Of a DNA stretch of 64,000 bases, positions 1 to 10,320 are shown in pieces. How positions within the stretch are numbered: position 1 is the stretch's first letter; each line of letters opens with the position of its first letter. The notes under the pieces were generated by a model. It ran no database searches. It was not told the DNA's origin and saw only the letters and a list, made by a program, of their open reading frames with translations. Source of the DNA: Carboxylicivirga litoralis (GTDB lineage Bacteria > Bacteroidota > Bacteroidia > Bacteroidales > Marinilabiliaceae); NCBI RefSeq assembly GCF_025499605.1, contig NZ_JAFMVC010000004.1:248001-312000 (forward strand), given 5' to 3'. The translations under genes were made by a program, and so were the position numbers.

Positions 1-1
1 G

Positions 2-1255
2 TTATTGGGGTGTAAACCAAATGCAAAAATCAGTAAAGAATTAAAAGCCTCAATTGAAAGCAATGAGAGCTTTGCCTTTGTCAAACAGAAGGCACTGGAA
101 GTTGTCAAAACCGGGTTTAATGCCGGCGATGGTTATGGTGAGGTGTGGATTCGCGATTACAATACTTTTATTGAATTATCAGCCGAAGTGTATCCAAAAG
201 AGGAGTTGAAAGAGAACTTGCGTGTATTCATGCGCTTACAGGGAGATGATGGTAACATCCTGGATGGTTTTATACCACAAAGTAAAGCTGTGCATACCGA
301 AGGTGGCTACAAATATCACTACAGTGAATTAGAACCTAACTATTGCGGGCATAAAAATACGGTTGAAACCGACCATGAGTCATCATTAGTACAGGCAGTT
401 TACAAGTATGTGACTAAAACCGGCGATACAGAATTTTTATCGGAGAAAATAGGTGATAAGACGGTTGCTGAGCGCTTACAATGGTCCATGGAATTTTTAA
501 TGAATCATCGCTGGAGCAAAGAATATGGTTTGATATGGGGTGCTACAACGGCCGATTGGGGTGATGTACAGCATAGTCATCCGTGGGGTGTTTACATCAC
601 CGATGATACCAAGTATTGCCTCGATATTTATGATAATGCCATGATGATTATTGCTTTAAACAATATCATAGAGTTATTGCCTGAAACAAAAGCAACATGG
701 CAGCCTGTGCGTGATAAAATGGCCGAAAACACCATGAAATACTTGTGGGATGAAGCCAATCAAAAGTTTATTCCGCATGTGTATTTGGATGGTTCACCTT
801 ATCCGGATGATTTTAATGAAAATGAGATCTACTATCATGGTGGCACAGCTGTAGCCATAGAAGCAGGTTTATTAAATCGTGAGCAGATTAAAGTGTCATT
901 GGATAAGATGATTGCCAATGTAAAAGCATCAGGTGCTGGCTCTATTGGTTTAACCATGTATCCACCTTATCCCGATTGGGCTTTTGAGAATAAAGGTATG
1001 TATCCTTATGGTTATCAAAATGGAGGTGACTGGACCTGGTTTGGAGCCCGCATGATTCAGCAATTGGTCAATTATGGTTTTTACCAGGAGGCATATGAGC
1101 AATTACTGCCCATGACCGAACGGGTGCAAAAGAATGATGGTTTTTTTGAGTGGTACACAGTGAATAATGAGCCTACAGGTTCGGGAACCTTCAGAGGCTC
1201 AGCAGGCGTGTTATATAAGGCGATTGAAATGTTGGAAAATGTAAGTGAGAAATAA
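2..1255 (+). CDS. Six-hairpin glycosidase-like lipoprotein (5' end cut by window)
   Basis: The reading frame is open to the window edge. Its first residues read L-L-G-C, a lipobox, so the true start and signal peptide lie upstream and Cys4 of the visible part is probably lipidated. The body resembles an (alpha/alpha)6 six-hairpin glycosidase: an early WIRD motif, then [27 protein letters not shown] and [10 protein letters not shown], all rich in aromatic and acidic residues. It is a clear paralogue of the protein at 3038-4333, which shares these motifs at the same spacing. It is the first visible gene of a mannose-related operon and shares one base (TAATG) with the next start. An inverting glycosidase role is inferred; the GH family and substrate are not recognised. 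Confidence 0.8.
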   Translation, partial: LLGCKPNAKISKELKASIESNESFAFVKQKALEVVKTGFNAGDGYGEVWIRDYNTFIELSAEVYPKEELKENLRVFMRLQGDDGNILDGFIPQSKAVHTEGGYKYHYSELEPNYCGHKNTVETDHESSLVQAVYKYVTKTGDTEFLSEKIGDKTVAERLQWSMEFLMNHRWSKEYGLIWGATTADWGDVQHSHPWGVYITDDTKYCLDIYDNAMMIIALNNIIELLPETKATWQPVRDKMAENTMKYLWDEANQKFIPHVYLDGSPYPDDFNENEIYYHGGTAVAIEAGLLNREQIKVSLDKMIANVKASGAGSIGLTMYPPYPDWAFENKGMYPYGYQNGGDWTWFGARMIQQLVNYGFYQEAYEQLLPMTERVQKNDGFFEWYTVNNEPTGSGTFRGSAGVLYKAIEMLENVSEK

Positions 1256-3018
1256 TGGGGAAGATTAGAGAGACGAAGCAGTTTTTACTGCCTGTTAATA
1301 AAGAATTAGCTGAAAAGGGAGCCTATGATATTTATCCAAGCCTTAGGTTAACAGAAGGTGTTATACGCAATGATATAAAGTTGTTAGCTAATGCACTTGC
1401 CAATGAATCCACTATTGTAATTGATGGCTATGTGGGCGTGTTTTTCGATGACATCGTGAAGCGCTTAACATCAGAGCTACAGTCTCAAGGGAAGCGGGTA
1501 AATAGCGTGTCGGTTGACAACGCCTTAAAAGCAAGTGATGAAATTGATGAGTTGGTAAAGCCATTTTTGGGAGGTGATGACCCAATTTTTGGTAAGCGAA
1601 CAAGCCTTCAACTGTCCGATTTTTTTGACAATAGCAAGTTATCCAATTTGCAGCAATCGACTGATGCAGATATCAATATTATTTATGGTGTTGGCGCGAG
1701 CTTGAGCAGTTGGAATGGAAAGTTGGTATACATTGATTTACCTAAAAATGAGTTGCAATTCAGAGCCCGTGCTCAATCAGTTTGTAACCTGGGAGCTGAT
1801 CAGCCGGATGCCATTAAACCCATGTACAAGCGCTTCTATTTTGTCGATTGGGTCGTATTAAACGCTCATAAAGCGAAAATTCTATCAGAAATCGATATCG
1901 TGATTGATGGCCAGCAAACCGATGACGTGGTGTGGATGACAGGTGATGATTTACGAAAGGGATTGCGGTTAATGGCTAGTAATGTGTTTCGTGTGCGTCC
2001 TTGGTTTGAGCCTGGAGCCTGGGGAGGTCAGTGGATCCGCGACCGTATTAAATCATTGAATAATGATGTCATTAACTATGCCTGGTCCTTTGAGCTGATT
2101 GTGCCCGAAAATGGTTTGTTGTTTGAAAGTGATGGTAAATTGTTGGAGGTATCATTTGACTGCCTGATGTTCCAGGAAAACAGTTCTGTTATGGGAAAAC
2201 ATGCCGAGCAATATGGCTATGAATTTCCTATTCGATTCGACTTTCTGGATACGTTTGATGGCGGTAACCTTTCCATTCAATGTCATCCGCAATTAAATTA
2301 TATCAAAAAGCATTTTGGTGAAACCATCACTCAGGAAGAAACCTATTATATCTTAGATGCTGGCAAAGAAGCCAAGTGCTACCTGGGTTTTCAGGAGGAT
2401 ATTAACCCAAAGGCCTTTGAAGCTGATTTAATGCATAGTTTTCAAGACAAGGAAGCCATTGATATAACCAAACATGTTCAGGTACACGACTCACACAAGC
2501 ACGATTTATTCCTGATTCCTCCAGGAACCATCCATGGCTCAGGAACCGAGAACCTGGTGCTGGAAATCAGTACAACACCATACATCTTCACTTTTAAAAT
2601 GTATGATTGGTTGCGACTCGATTTAGATGGTAAACCGCGACCAATTAATGTGGAACGAGGTATGGAGAACCTTAACTTCGAGCGGAAGGGTCAATATGTG
2701 AAAGATAAATTGATAGCTAAGCCTGCACTTATAAACAAAGGTGCAGACTGGACGCAGTATCATCTGGCCACGCACGAAAAGCACACATATGATGTTGAAC
2801 GTTACCATTTTAATTCGCAGCTGAGCATTGAAACCAATAACAAATGCCATGTGCTTTCTTTGGTGGAAGGCAGCAGCATTATTGTTGAAACTCAAAATGG
2901 CATGAAGCAACGTTTTAACTATGCCGAAACATTTGTGATTCCGGCAGCGGCTGGTTCTTATAAAATCACCAATGAATCAGGACAGGAAGCGATGGTAGTC
3001 AAAGCATTTATGAAGTAA
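1255..3018 (+). CDS. Class I mannose-6-phosphate isomerase with extra N-terminal kinase-like domain
   Basis: Interconverts mannose-6-phosphate and fructose-6-phosphate in the cytoplasm, feeding released mannose into glycolysis. The C-terminal half (about residue 240 on) is a cupin-type isomerase with the zinc motif QCHPQ (Cys343, His344), a later [10 protein letters not shown] (His427) and an AWGGQW segment. At 587 residues it is far longer than simple ManA proteins (about 320-390). The first 210 residues look like a nucleoside-kinase fold in which the P-loop site reads [12 protein letters not shown] and lacks the glycine-lysine loop, so this part is probably not catalytic. The start overlaps the previous stop by one base (TAATG), suggesting translational coupling. 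Isomerase call firm; N-terminal domain call tentative. Confidence 0.85.
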   Translation: MGKIRETKQFLLPVNKELAEKGAYDIYPSLRLTEGVIRNDIKLLANALANESTIVIDGYVGVFFDDIVKRLTSELQSQGKRVNSVSVDNALKASDEIDELVKPFLGGDDPIFGKRTSLQLSDFFDNSKLSNLQQSTDADINIIYGVGASLSSWNGKLVYIDLPKNELQFRARAQSVCNLGADQPDAIKPMYKRFYFVDWVVLNAHKAKILSEIDIVIDGQQTDDVVWMTGDDLRKGLRLMASNVFRVRPWFEPGAWGGQWIRDRIKSLNNDVINYAWSFELIVPENGLLFESDGKLLEVSFDCLMFQENSSVMGKHAEQYGYEFPIRFDFLDTFDGGNLSIQCHPQLNYIKKHFGETITQEETYYILDAGKEAKCYLGFQEDINPKAFEADLMHSFQDKEAIDITKHVQVHDSHKHDLFLIPPGTIHGSGTENLVLEISTTPYIFTFKMYDWLRLDLDGKPRPINVERGMENLNFERKGQYVKDKLIAKPALINKGADWTQYHLATHEKHTYDVERYHFNSQLSIETNNKCHVLSLVEGSSIIVETQNGMKQRFNYAETFVIPAAAGSYKITNESGQEAMVVKAFMK

Positions 3019-3037
3019 CTTTTTAAAATGAAGAAAG

Positions 3038-4333
3038 ATGTATAAACCGATTCTTCTAATTATGACCGTTCTCTTGTTTGCATGCCAAACTAAGGATAAA
3101 ACTAATCAGGAACTGGCAAATAAAATTCTAACAGATGTCAATCTTCCAAAAGTTGATTCGATGGCTCGCCAGTTGATGAAAAAAGGTTTTTACGCTGGTT
3201 CAGGCTATCAAATGGTTTGGAGTCGTGATTTAAATACCTTTATTGAACTATCGTGTGAAGAGTATGACAATGGCGTTATTCGTGAGAACCTGTTGATGTT
3301 TTTCCACTTTCAGCAGGAAAATGGTGAATTGCTGGATGGCTATGTTCCGCGCGAGGCCTTTACCTGGCACGATCCCAACACCTATGAATCAGAGACTGCT
3401 CCCGGGCATATTGGTTTTAAAAATACGGTTGAAACTGATCAGGAAACGTCATTGATACAGGCCATCTATAAATACATTCAAAAAACAGGTGATAAAACGA
3501 TTTTATCCGAAAAGGTTGCAGGAAAGACTGTTTCAGAACGGATTAAATTATCTGTTGATTATTTATTAACAGAGCGCTATTCGAAGCCGTATCAGCTGAT
3601 AATTGGTGCTACTACTTTTGACTGGGGCGATGTTCAGGTTGAAGGCGGTGCTGTGGTGGATGTAGATTCATTAACGCATTGGAGTATTGATGTGTATGAT
3701 AATTCGATGTTTGCAATTGCACTGGATAACCTGGCAGAACTTGCAGCAGATAGTAAAGAGAAAGAATACTGGCAATCGTTACATTCAGGTATAGTTGCTA
3801 ATATCAGAAAATACTTGTGGGATGTAGATAAGCAAAAGTTTATTCCGCATGTTTACACCGATGGCTCGCCATTCCCGGCTGATTTCAACGAAAATGAAAT
3901 CTTTTACCACGGAGGAACAGCAGTAGCCATTGAAGCTGGCGTTTTAACCAAAGATGAAATAGCTGCGACTATCTTACATTTCAAACGAAATGTTGAAAGA
4001 TCGGGAGCACAATCGATAGGTTTAACACTGTACCCGGCTTATCCGCAAGAGGTATTGGGTAAGAATATTAGCGCACCATATGAGTATCAGAATGGAGGCG
4101 ACTGGACCTGGTTTGGAGGACGGTTTATTCAGCAATTGATTGCCAATGGCTTTATAGAAGAAGCTTATGAATTGGCTCAGCCAATGATGGATAGAGTTGT
4201 GAAAAATAATGGTTTTTACGAATGGTATACAATTGATGGTAAACCAGCAGGCTCGGCAGACTTTAAAGGCTCGGCAGGTGTATTGGCTACATCAATTGAA
4301 ATGTTTAACGAATGGGCAGAACAAAATAAATAG
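3038..4333 (+). CDS. Six-hairpin glycosidase-like lipoprotein, paralogue of the first gene
   Basis: A 431-residue lipoprotein: the N-terminus has a hydrophobic stretch ending LLFAC (Cys16). It follows the same plan as the protein at 2-1255: [58 protein letters not shown] and [17 protein letters not shown]. Conserved acidic residues in SRD, NENE and GGDW are candidate catalytic sites, as in other inverting six-hairpin hydrolases (inference). It lies 19 bases after the isomerase and 3 bases before the GH92 gene, so probably in one operon. The two copies have diverged clearly, so they may differ in linkage or substrate. An alpha-mannoside substrate is a guess from context only. Confidence 0.8.
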   Translation: MYKPILLIMTVLLFACQTKDKTNQELANKILTDVNLPKVDSMARQLMKKGFYAGSGYQMVWSRDLNTFIELSCEEYDNGVIRENLLMFFHFQQENGELLDGYVPREAFTWHDPNTYESETAPGHIGFKNTVETDQETSLIQAIYKYIQKTGDKTILSEKVAGKTVSERIKLSVDYLLTERYSKPYQLIIGATTFDWGDVQVEGGAVVDVDSLTHWSIDVYDNSMFAIALDNLAELAADSKEKEYWQSLHSGIVANIRKYLWDVDKQKFIPHVYTDGSPFPADFNENEIFYHGGTAVAIEAGVLTKDEIAATILHFKRNVERSGAQSIGLTLYPAYPQEVLGKNISAPYEYQNGGDWTWFGGRFIQQLIANGFIEEAYELAQPMMDRVVKNNGFYEWYTIDGKPAGSADFKGSAGVLATSIEMFNEWAEQNK

Positions 4334-4336
4334 GAT

Positions 4337-7300
4337 ATGAGGATCGTTTATTTAGCTCTAGTAGCAGTTTTTGTGTTAGTAAGCTCTTGTACACAGCAAA
4401 ACAAAGTTATCTGGCAAATCGGAGAAAATAATAACTCTGGGGCAGAGTTTGCTTTGTCAGATAATGCATATAATGATTTTATTGCGAATGATTTTGGTTG
4501 GGAGGATAAGTATTACCTGATTGGTCAATCCGAAGAATCACAAGACTGGCCATACATTATTCCGGGCATCAGCGATACCTGGGGCGGAACCTGGGGTACC
4601 TCAGGTTGGCGTTCGAGTACACTTAATATCTTGTTTGGGATTGATGAGTTACCCAAATCAGGCGATTGGACGTTGGTGGTTGATATTTTGGATTATAACT
4701 CTAAGGACCAACCACTGTTTAAGATAACTATCAACGGAACAGAAAGAAAGTTTCAGCTGCCGGGCAGAGATATAGAAAGCCATATTGATAGTTTACCAGT
4801 AGATTCTTTTGGTTACCTGATTGAAATTCCTTTGCGAAGCGATGAACTATGCTTGGGTGGAAATGAAGTTATCCTGACAACCATTGAAGGATCGTGGATA
4901 AAGTTTGACCAAATCAAACTGGAAGGTCCTGAGAAGACGACTCTTATACAACCGGATAAAGTACATGTACGAAATGTTGAGGTAGCAGATTATGAATTGG
5001 AAGGTTCACAGCCGTTATTAGTTGATGTTGAGCATTTAGAAGGTCTGCCTGAGTTGAAAGTTCTTCTGGATGGAAAGGAAATTTTTAAGGAAACAGTGGA
5101 GCAGAGACGTTATATTTTTGAAGCTCCTATGCCGAAAGTAAATAGCACCGTTAAAAGCCAGTATGAACTATTTATTGATGGGAAAGAAGTTGCATCTGGA
5201 GAGATAAGCAGAAGTCCTCAAAAAGAGCGAGCTGTAGCAGAGTATGTGGATACCAAGATGGGAACGGGTCACTCGCGTTGGATGATTGCACCCGGGCCCT
5301 GGATGCCTTTTAGCATGGTAAAGCTGAGTCCGGATAATCAGAACGCATCGTGGCAAGGTGGCTATGAGCCTAATTTTGAATCCATCGGTTGCTTTAGTCA
5401 TATTCACGAATGGACATTGGCAGGTTTAGGTATGTTGCCTACAAATGGAAAACTACAAATCAAAGTAGGCGATGAACGCGACCCGGACAGTGGTTATCGT
5501 TCTCGCATTGATAAAACCACTGAAGTTGCCCCAATTGGGTATTATGGTGTTGAACTGAGTGATTATGACATCAAAGCCGAGTTAACATCCACCACGCGAT
5601 GCAGTTTTCAGCGTTATACATTTCCCGATAATAATGAGTCGCGCGTGTTGATTGACTTACAGATACCAGCTGAATATACGTATCAGAACCTGGCGGTAGA
5701 GCTAGAGAAAGTGAGCGATTATCGAATAGAAGGATACAGTCATCAGCTAACTGAAAATACCTGGGCAGGAGGAATCGACCAGGAATACATCATTCATTTT
5801 GTGATTGAATTTGATAAGCCAATTGCGGATATGGGAACCTGGGTGAATGATAAAGTCCAGAAGGTAACGAGCATCAAAGTTGATGCACCCAAAGACGCTG
5901 GTTGTTTTGTGCAGTTTGATACCAGTGCTGACAAACAAGTGCAGGTTCGAACGGGTATTTCATATGTAAGTATTGAGAATGCGGCTGAAAACTTGCAGAA
6001 AGAGATTACAGAGCCTTTTGACTGGAGCTTTGATAAGGTTCGTGCTAATCATGTGACGGAGTGGAATAAGCTGCTGAACCGCGTGCAGATTTCGACCAAT
6101 AATCAGTTGGAGAAAAAACGCTTCTACAACAGTATGTATCGTTCATTGTGTAGTCGTAATATTTACAGTGATGTCAATGGCGAGTGGTGCGATGCCGATG
6201 AGGTGATTCGTACAATGGAAAACCCATTGTCGCCAGCTTTAGGATGTGATGCCTTTTGGAATACCTTCTGGAACCTGAATCAGTTCTGGAGCCTTGTAAC
6301 GCCCGAATGGAGCAGTAACTGGGTGAAATCGCAGTTGGCCATGTACGATGCCAGCGGGTGGCTGGCGAAAGGTCCTGCCGGTATGGAATATGTGCCGGTG
6401 ATGGTAGCTGAGCACGAAATTCCTTTAATAGTGGGTGCTTACCAGATGGGCATTCGCGATTATGACGTGGAGAAAGCCTTTGAAGCGGTTAAGAAAATGC
6501 AGACAACACCAGCTCGCAAAGTAGGTGGTGGTTTTGCCGGAAACCGTGATTTAGTGACATATTTAAAACATGGCTATGTGCCTTATGACGAGGGACGTTT
6601 TTCTAATTCCCTGGAGTATGCCTTTGATGACTGGACGGTTTCTCAGTTTGCTAAATCATTGGGCAAGGAAGAAGATTACCAAACCTTTTTAAAGCGTGGT
6701 TACAACTGGAAGAACGTCATTGATACGGATATGGGTTATGCCCGCTTGAAAGATTCAAAAGGTCAGTGGAAGAAAGATTTCGACCCATATAAATCAGGCG
6801 CTAACCACCATTATGTGGAAGGTAATGCCTGGCAGTTAACTTACTTTGTGCCTCAGGACGTGCCAGCATTGGCCGATATGATTGGCAAAGATCGTTTTAT
6901 CGAACGCCTGGACTGGGGCTTTGAAGAGAGTGATAAAACACGTTTTAATGGCATGAATGACCAGTATTGGAACTATCCGGTGGTACAGGGTAATCAGCAG
7001 TCGATGCATTTTGCTTTCTTGTTCAATTGGGTAGGTAAGCCCTGGTTAACTCAAAAGTGGAGTCGTGCTATTATGGAACGTTATTATGGTTATGGTATTT
7101 CTAATGCTTACCTAGGCGATGAAGACCAGGGACAGATGAGTGCCTGGTTGGTGATGGCGGCATTGGGCTTATTTCAAACGGATGGAGCTTGTAACACGGA
7201 GCCGGTTTATGAAATAGCCAGTCCTTTATACAAGCAAGTAATCATCAATCTTGGTGGTCAATATGGACGAGGTGAACAGTTTGTGATAGAAGCGAAAAAT

Positions 7301-7456
7301 GCTTCTCGATTGAATAAATATGTGCAGTCGGCGAAGTTGAATGGAGTCGAGTTGAAAGACTTTAAATTTCCTGCCAGCGAGCTTTTAAAAGGAGGGAAGT
7401 TGGAGTTGGAGATGGGTGATAAACCAAATAAAAATTGGGGAGTAGTGGATAAGTAA
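4337..7456 (+). CDS. GH92 alpha-mannosidase lipoprotein with N-terminal carbohydrate-binding-like domain
   Basis: A calcium-dependent exo-alpha-mannosidase of family GH92, which trims alpha-mannose from N-glycans or mannan at the cell surface or in the periplasm. A lipoprotein signal ends VSSC (Cys18). Residues about 25-200 begin WQIGENNNSGAEF and end GSWIKFDQIKLEG, like the beta-sandwich seen in family 4 polysaccharide lyases; this may bind glycan. The GH92 body starts near residue 303 (YVDTKMGTGHSRW) and holds GGGFAGNRD, YVEGNAWQ (Glu828, candidate general acid) and GDEDQGQMSAW (Asp930, candidate base). At 1039 residues it is longer than the usual 720-780, the difference being the N-terminal module. 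It ends the plus-strand operon. Confidence 0.93.
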   Translation: MRIVYLALVAVFVLVSSCTQQNKVIWQIGENNNSGAEFALSDNAYNDFIANDFGWEDKYYLIGQSEESQDWPYIIPGISDTWGGTWGTSGWRSSTLNILFGIDELPKSGDWTLVVDILDYNSKDQPLFKITINGTERKFQLPGRDIESHIDSLPVDSFGYLIEIPLRSDELCLGGNEVILTTIEGSWIKFDQIKLEGPEKTTLIQPDKVHVRNVEVADYELEGSQPLLVDVEHLEGLPELKVLLDGKEIFKETVEQRRYIFEAPMPKVNSTVKSQYELFIDGKEVASGEISRSPQKERAVAEYVDTKMGTGHSRWMIAPGPWMPFSMVKLSPDNQNASWQGGYEPNFESIGCFSHIHEWTLAGLGMLPTNGKLQIKVGDERDPDSGYRSRIDKTTEVAPIGYYGVELSDYDIKAELTSTTRCSFQRYTFPDNNESRVLIDLQIPAEYTYQNLAVELEKVSDYRIEGYSHQLTENTWAGGIDQEYIIHFVIEFDKPIADMGTWVNDKVQKVTSIKVDAPKDAGCFVQFDTSADKQVQVRTGISYVSIENAAENLQKEITEPFDWSFDKVRANHVTEWNKLLNRVQISTNNQLEKKRFYNSMYRSLCSRNIYSDVNGEWCDADEVIRTMENPLSPALGCDAFWNTFWNLNQFWSLVTPEWSSNWVKSQLAMYDASGWLAKGPAGMEYVPVMVAEHEIPLIVGAYQMGIRDYDVEKAFEAVKKMQTTPARKVGGGFAGNRDLVTYLKHGYVPYDEGRFSNSLEYAFDDWTVSQFAKSLGKEEDYQTFLKRGYNWKNVIDTDMGYARLKDSKGQWKKDFDPYKSGANHHYVEGNAWQLTYFVPQDVPALADMIGKDRFIERLDWGFEESDKTRFNGMNDQYWNYPVVQGNQQSMHFAFLFNWVGKPWLTQKWSRAIMERYYGYGISNAYLGDEDQGQMSAWLVMAALGLFQTDGACNTEPVYEIASPLYKQVIINLGGQYGRGEQFVIEAKNASRLNKYVQSAKLNGVELKDFKFPASELLKGGKLELEMGDKPNKNWGVVDK

Positions 7457-7512
7457 AACGTTGTAGGTGATATACTTTCTGAAAGTAGAGAATATTTTAT
7501 AAGCTGTAAATC

Positions 7513-7555
7513 AGTACTCCACCTTTTAAAGGGGGAGTACTCCGCAGGAGCGGAG
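7513..7555. repeat. Twin palindromes downstream of GH92 gene
   Basis: AGTACTCC at 7513-7520 pairs with GGAGTACT at 7534-7541, and the stem continues inward with one mismatch, giving a nearly perfect hairpin. A second small hairpin follows at once: CTCCGC, loop AGGA, GCGGAG (to 7555). The pair lies between the GH92 stop and the bidirectional terminator. It may be a REP-like element or an extra transcription or processing signal. No coding sequence is seen here. Confidence 0.6.
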
Positions 7556-7582
7556 GAGGTGAATCTTACATTTAATAGATTT

Positions 7583-7621
7583 AAAGAAGACCTAAGGTTT
7601 TAAAAACCTTAGGTCTTCTTT
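7583..7621. terminator. Bidirectional terminator between converging glycan genes
   Basis: An 18-bp perfect inverted repeat (7583-7600 with 7604-7621) with a three-base loop. The stem ends in A and T runs on both sides, so it can stop transcripts from the GH92 gene (plus) and the GH130 gene (minus). Confidence 0.85.
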
Positions 7622-7646
7622 AATTTTTTAATCTGTTAGTCGATTC

Positions 7647-8618
7647 CTACAACGAGTTATTCTTAATAAAATCAATAATCTCGTCCATATAACCAAAGGC
7701 CACACCAACAACAGTATCGGCAGCACCATAGTATACAACAACCTTATCGTCATCGTTTAAGGCGGCACAAGGGAATACCACATTAGGTACATCACCAGCC
7801 AGTTCATATTGTTCTGCAGGAGCCAATAAATACGGTTGCGTGCGATACAGCACTTTATCAGGCTGCTCTAAATCCAATAAAGCAGCGCCCATCGAATAGC
7901 GGAAACCATTACAGGTATTGATTACCCCGTGATAGAAAATCAGCCAGCCATCTTTGGTTTTGATAGGCACAGCACCGGCGCCAATCTTGGTACATTGCCA
8001 GGCACTGTCTTCAAAAGGCGTTACTTTCATCACACAGCGGTGCTCGCCCCAGTATTTCATATCAGGGCTGTAGCTCAGATAAATATCACCAAAAGGCGTG
8101 TGCCCATTATCGCTTGGACGACTGAGCATACAGTATTTGCCATTAATTTTTTCAGGAAATAAAACGCCGTTGCGGTTAAAGGGCAAAAAGGCATTTTCGC
8201 ACTGGAAGAACTCTTTGAAATCAAAGGTGTAAGCGATACCTATGGTTGGTCCATGGTAGCCATTACACCAGGTAATCCAGTAGCGGTCGTCAATAAAACA
8301 AACACGTGGGTCGTATTTGTAATCCGAGTCAATCATTTCGGTATTACCTGCCTGCATCACGATGGGCTCGTGGTTGATGTCCCAGTTAATGCCGTCTTTA
8401 CTGAATCCGGCAAAAATATTCATCTGCACCGCTTTGTTGTCGCAACGAAAAACGCCTGCAAAGCCATCTTTGAATGGCACAACGGCACTATTAAAAATGC
8501 TGTTGGAGGATGGAATATCGTAGCGCCCGATAATCGGGTTATTCGAGTAGCGCCACATTACATCTTTACAGCCTTCGGGTCTGTCTTCCCACGGAATTGG
8601 CGTTATATTTTGTGTCAT
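7647..8618 (-). CDS. GH130 beta-mannoside phosphorylase/hydrolase
   Basis: A 323-residue family GH130 enzyme with a five-bladed propeller fold. Recognisable blocks are [52 protein letters not shown] and [14 protein letters not shown] followed by IFYHG. Characterised GH130 enzymes use phosphate to cleave beta-mannosides, including beta-1,4-mannosyl-N-acetylglucosamine from the N-glycan core; others are hydrolases. No signal peptide, so it acts in the cytoplasm. It lies downstream of a sugar transporter on the same strand and faces the GH92 operon. Together they suggest import of the Man-GlcNAc core and its phosphorolysis. The exact substrate cannot be fixed from sequence alone. Confidence 0.9.
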   Translation of the reverse strand: MTQNITPIPWEDRPEGCKDVMWRYSNNPIIGRYDIPSSNSIFNSAVVPFKDGFAGVFRCDNKAVQMNIFAGFSKDGINWDINHEPIVMQAGNTEMIDSDYKYDPRVCFIDDRYWITWCNGYHGPTIGIAYTFDFKEFFQCENAFLPFNRNGVLFPEKINGKYCMLSRPSDNGHTPFGDIYLSYSPDMKYWGEHRCVMKVTPFEDSAWQCTKIGAGAVPIKTKDGWLIFYHGVINTCNGFRYSMGAALLDLEQPDKVLYRTQPYLLAPAEQYELAGDVPNVVFPCAALNDDDKVVVYYGAADTVVGVAFGYMDEIIDFIKNNSL

Positions 8619-8729
8619 GATAATGGTTTTTCAAGTTTGTGTTATGTTTTAATCTAATCTTTGATATTTATGTGATTGTGTTATGAATATAAGATTGATG
8701 TTTAATTGTTTTTGGCACCGTGTCAATCA

Positions 8730-8750
8730 TCTCACCTCTCACCTCTCACT
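8730..8750. repeat. Three 7-base tandem repeats
   Basis: TCTCACC, TCTCACC, TCTCACT in tandem in the 187-base gap between the transporter and the GH130 gene, followed by a text-like stretch with recurring TCTTAGG/GTCTTATG words up to 8815. Similar low-complexity arrays occur at 17861 and 22583. Function unknown. Confidence 0.55.
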
Positions 8751-8805
8751 ACTCATATCTTATTAATAATCTATTGTCTAAGGTCCTGAATCTTAGGTCT
8801 TATGT

Positions 8806-10077
8806 CTAGCCTTCTTTATCCGGATAGATAAAAGGTACGAATTTAGCTGCTAATAATGCAGGAATAGTGGCCACTAATACCCATATAAAAAATACTTTAT
8901 AGCCTAACCAATCGCTCATCTGTCCACTAAACATACCTGAAGGAATAATCCCCAGGTTCATAATGCCTGAAGCAAAAGCATAATGCGCCATTTTGTATTT
9001 GCCGGGTGCTATCTGTTGCATCATAAACAGGATTAAGCCAACAAAGCCAAAGCCATAACCAAACCATTCGGTTAAAACTGAGGCATACACCCAGGAGATG
9101 TTTTCAGGTCTGAAAAGTGATAAAAGAAAATAACAAACAAAGGGTATGTTAAAGGCAAAGGCCAGGTACATCAGCGAACGTTTTAAACCACGCTTCGAGA
9201 TAAAGTAGCCGCCAAGCAGTGAGCCGGCGACGAACGAAATACTACCGGCTCCATATACCGATGCAACGGTAGAAGTATCAAAGCCTAAACCCCCATCTTC
9301 GATTGGTGCTTTTAAGAACAAAGGCACTATCTTCAAAGCTAATCCTTCTGCAAATCGATACAGTACAATAAACACAATGTGCCAGATGATAAATTTCTTC
9401 TGAAAAAATAAACGGATAACCTCAAATAAAGTGCTGAAACCTTCCTTCAGAGTTGAAACCTGATGTTCAGAGCTGCCGCCGGAGGGAAGCATCTTTAGAT
9501 GATAGAAGCCTAAAATTATCATTAAAGCACCACAGGCTGCCATGGCCCACATCCAGGCAGTAGCTGGTCCCATTGTTTTGCTTAGCTCACCGGCCAGGTA
9601 GGCAAAGCCCGACATGGATAAGAATTTGGCAATGTTATAGGCAGCTCCCTGCCAGCCAATGTACTTAGCCTGATCCTCACTTGACAAAGCATTGATATAA
9701 ACACCATCGGTAGCTATATCATGGGTAGCACCACTAAAGGCCAATATGGCAAAGAAGGCAATGGAGTATTGAAAAAACGATGGCAGCTGCAATGAAAAAG
9801 CAACAAACATCAATGAAATACCCGTTATCCATTGCGTGATAAGCACAAAATGTTTCTTGGTTTTAAACATTTCGAGCAAGGGACTCCAAAAAGGTTTAAA
9901 GGTCCAGGGTAAAGTAATGAGGGCGGTCCAAAAGGTAATCCGGGCATCACTAACGCCAAGGTCTTCATACATAAGAACAGATGCCATGCTAACTAAGGCA
10001 AAAGGTAGCCCCATGGCAAAATAAACGGTTGGAATCCAAAGAGCCGGATGTCTTTTATTTTGTTTGTATGCGGTCAT
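8806..10077 (-). CDS. MFS transporter, AmpG/PAT-like
   Basis: A 423-residue inner-membrane transporter with about twelve hydrophobic segments. The early part (FAMGLPFALVS, then ITLPWTFKPFWSPLLE) and GATHDIATDGVYINAL resemble AmpG-type permeases, which carry amino sugar-containing glycans such as anhydromuropeptides. It lies 187 bases upstream of the GH130 gene on the same strand. It probably imports the oligosaccharide that GH130 then cleaves, for example mannosyl-N-acetylglucosamine. In known Bacteroides N-glycan operons a GH130 enzyme also travels with an MFS permease (family knowledge). Substrate is inferred. Confidence 0.85.
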   Translation of the reverse strand: MTAYKQNKRHPALWIPTVYFAMGLPFALVSMASVLMYEDLGVSDARITFWTALITLPWTFKPFWSPLLEMFKTKKHFVLITQWITGISLMFVAFSLQLPSFFQYSIAFFAILAFSGATHDIATDGVYINALSSEDQAKYIGWQGAAYNIAKFLSMSGFAYLAGELSKTMGPATAWMWAMAACGALMIILGFYHLKMLPSGGSSEHQVSTLKEGFSTLFEVIRLFFQKKFIIWHIVFIVLYRFAEGLALKIVPLFLKAPIEDGGLGFDTSTVASVYGAGSISFVAGSLLGGYFISKRGLKRSLMYLAFAFNIPFVCYFLLSLFRPENISWVYASVLTEWFGYGFGFVGLILFMMQQIAPGKYKMAHYAFASGIMNLGIIPSGMFSGQMSDWLGYKVFFIWVLVATIPALLAAKFVPFIYPDKEG

Positions 10078-10320
10078 ATTTTCTACTTAATGATCAACAG
10101 CCACAAACTTCCACATATTTGCTGAGTTAAATAGATGCTAAAAAATCAAATAGGTGGCGATATGTGTTTTTAGGTGCTAATCAGTCTTTCTTGATTGTTA
10201 TATCATTTAGCAAGGACCGCAAAAAAACAAAAAAGCTAATTCTTTATGTTTGGCACACTTAGCCCGATAAATTATAGCGGTTGGTCAGGCCTTTGTTAAT
10301 ACTTGGCTTATATCATTAAC

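Noticed and set aside
8253-8657. 134-codon plus-strand frame opposite GH130
   Set aside because: The minus-strand frame has clear GH130 motifs; this is its shadow.
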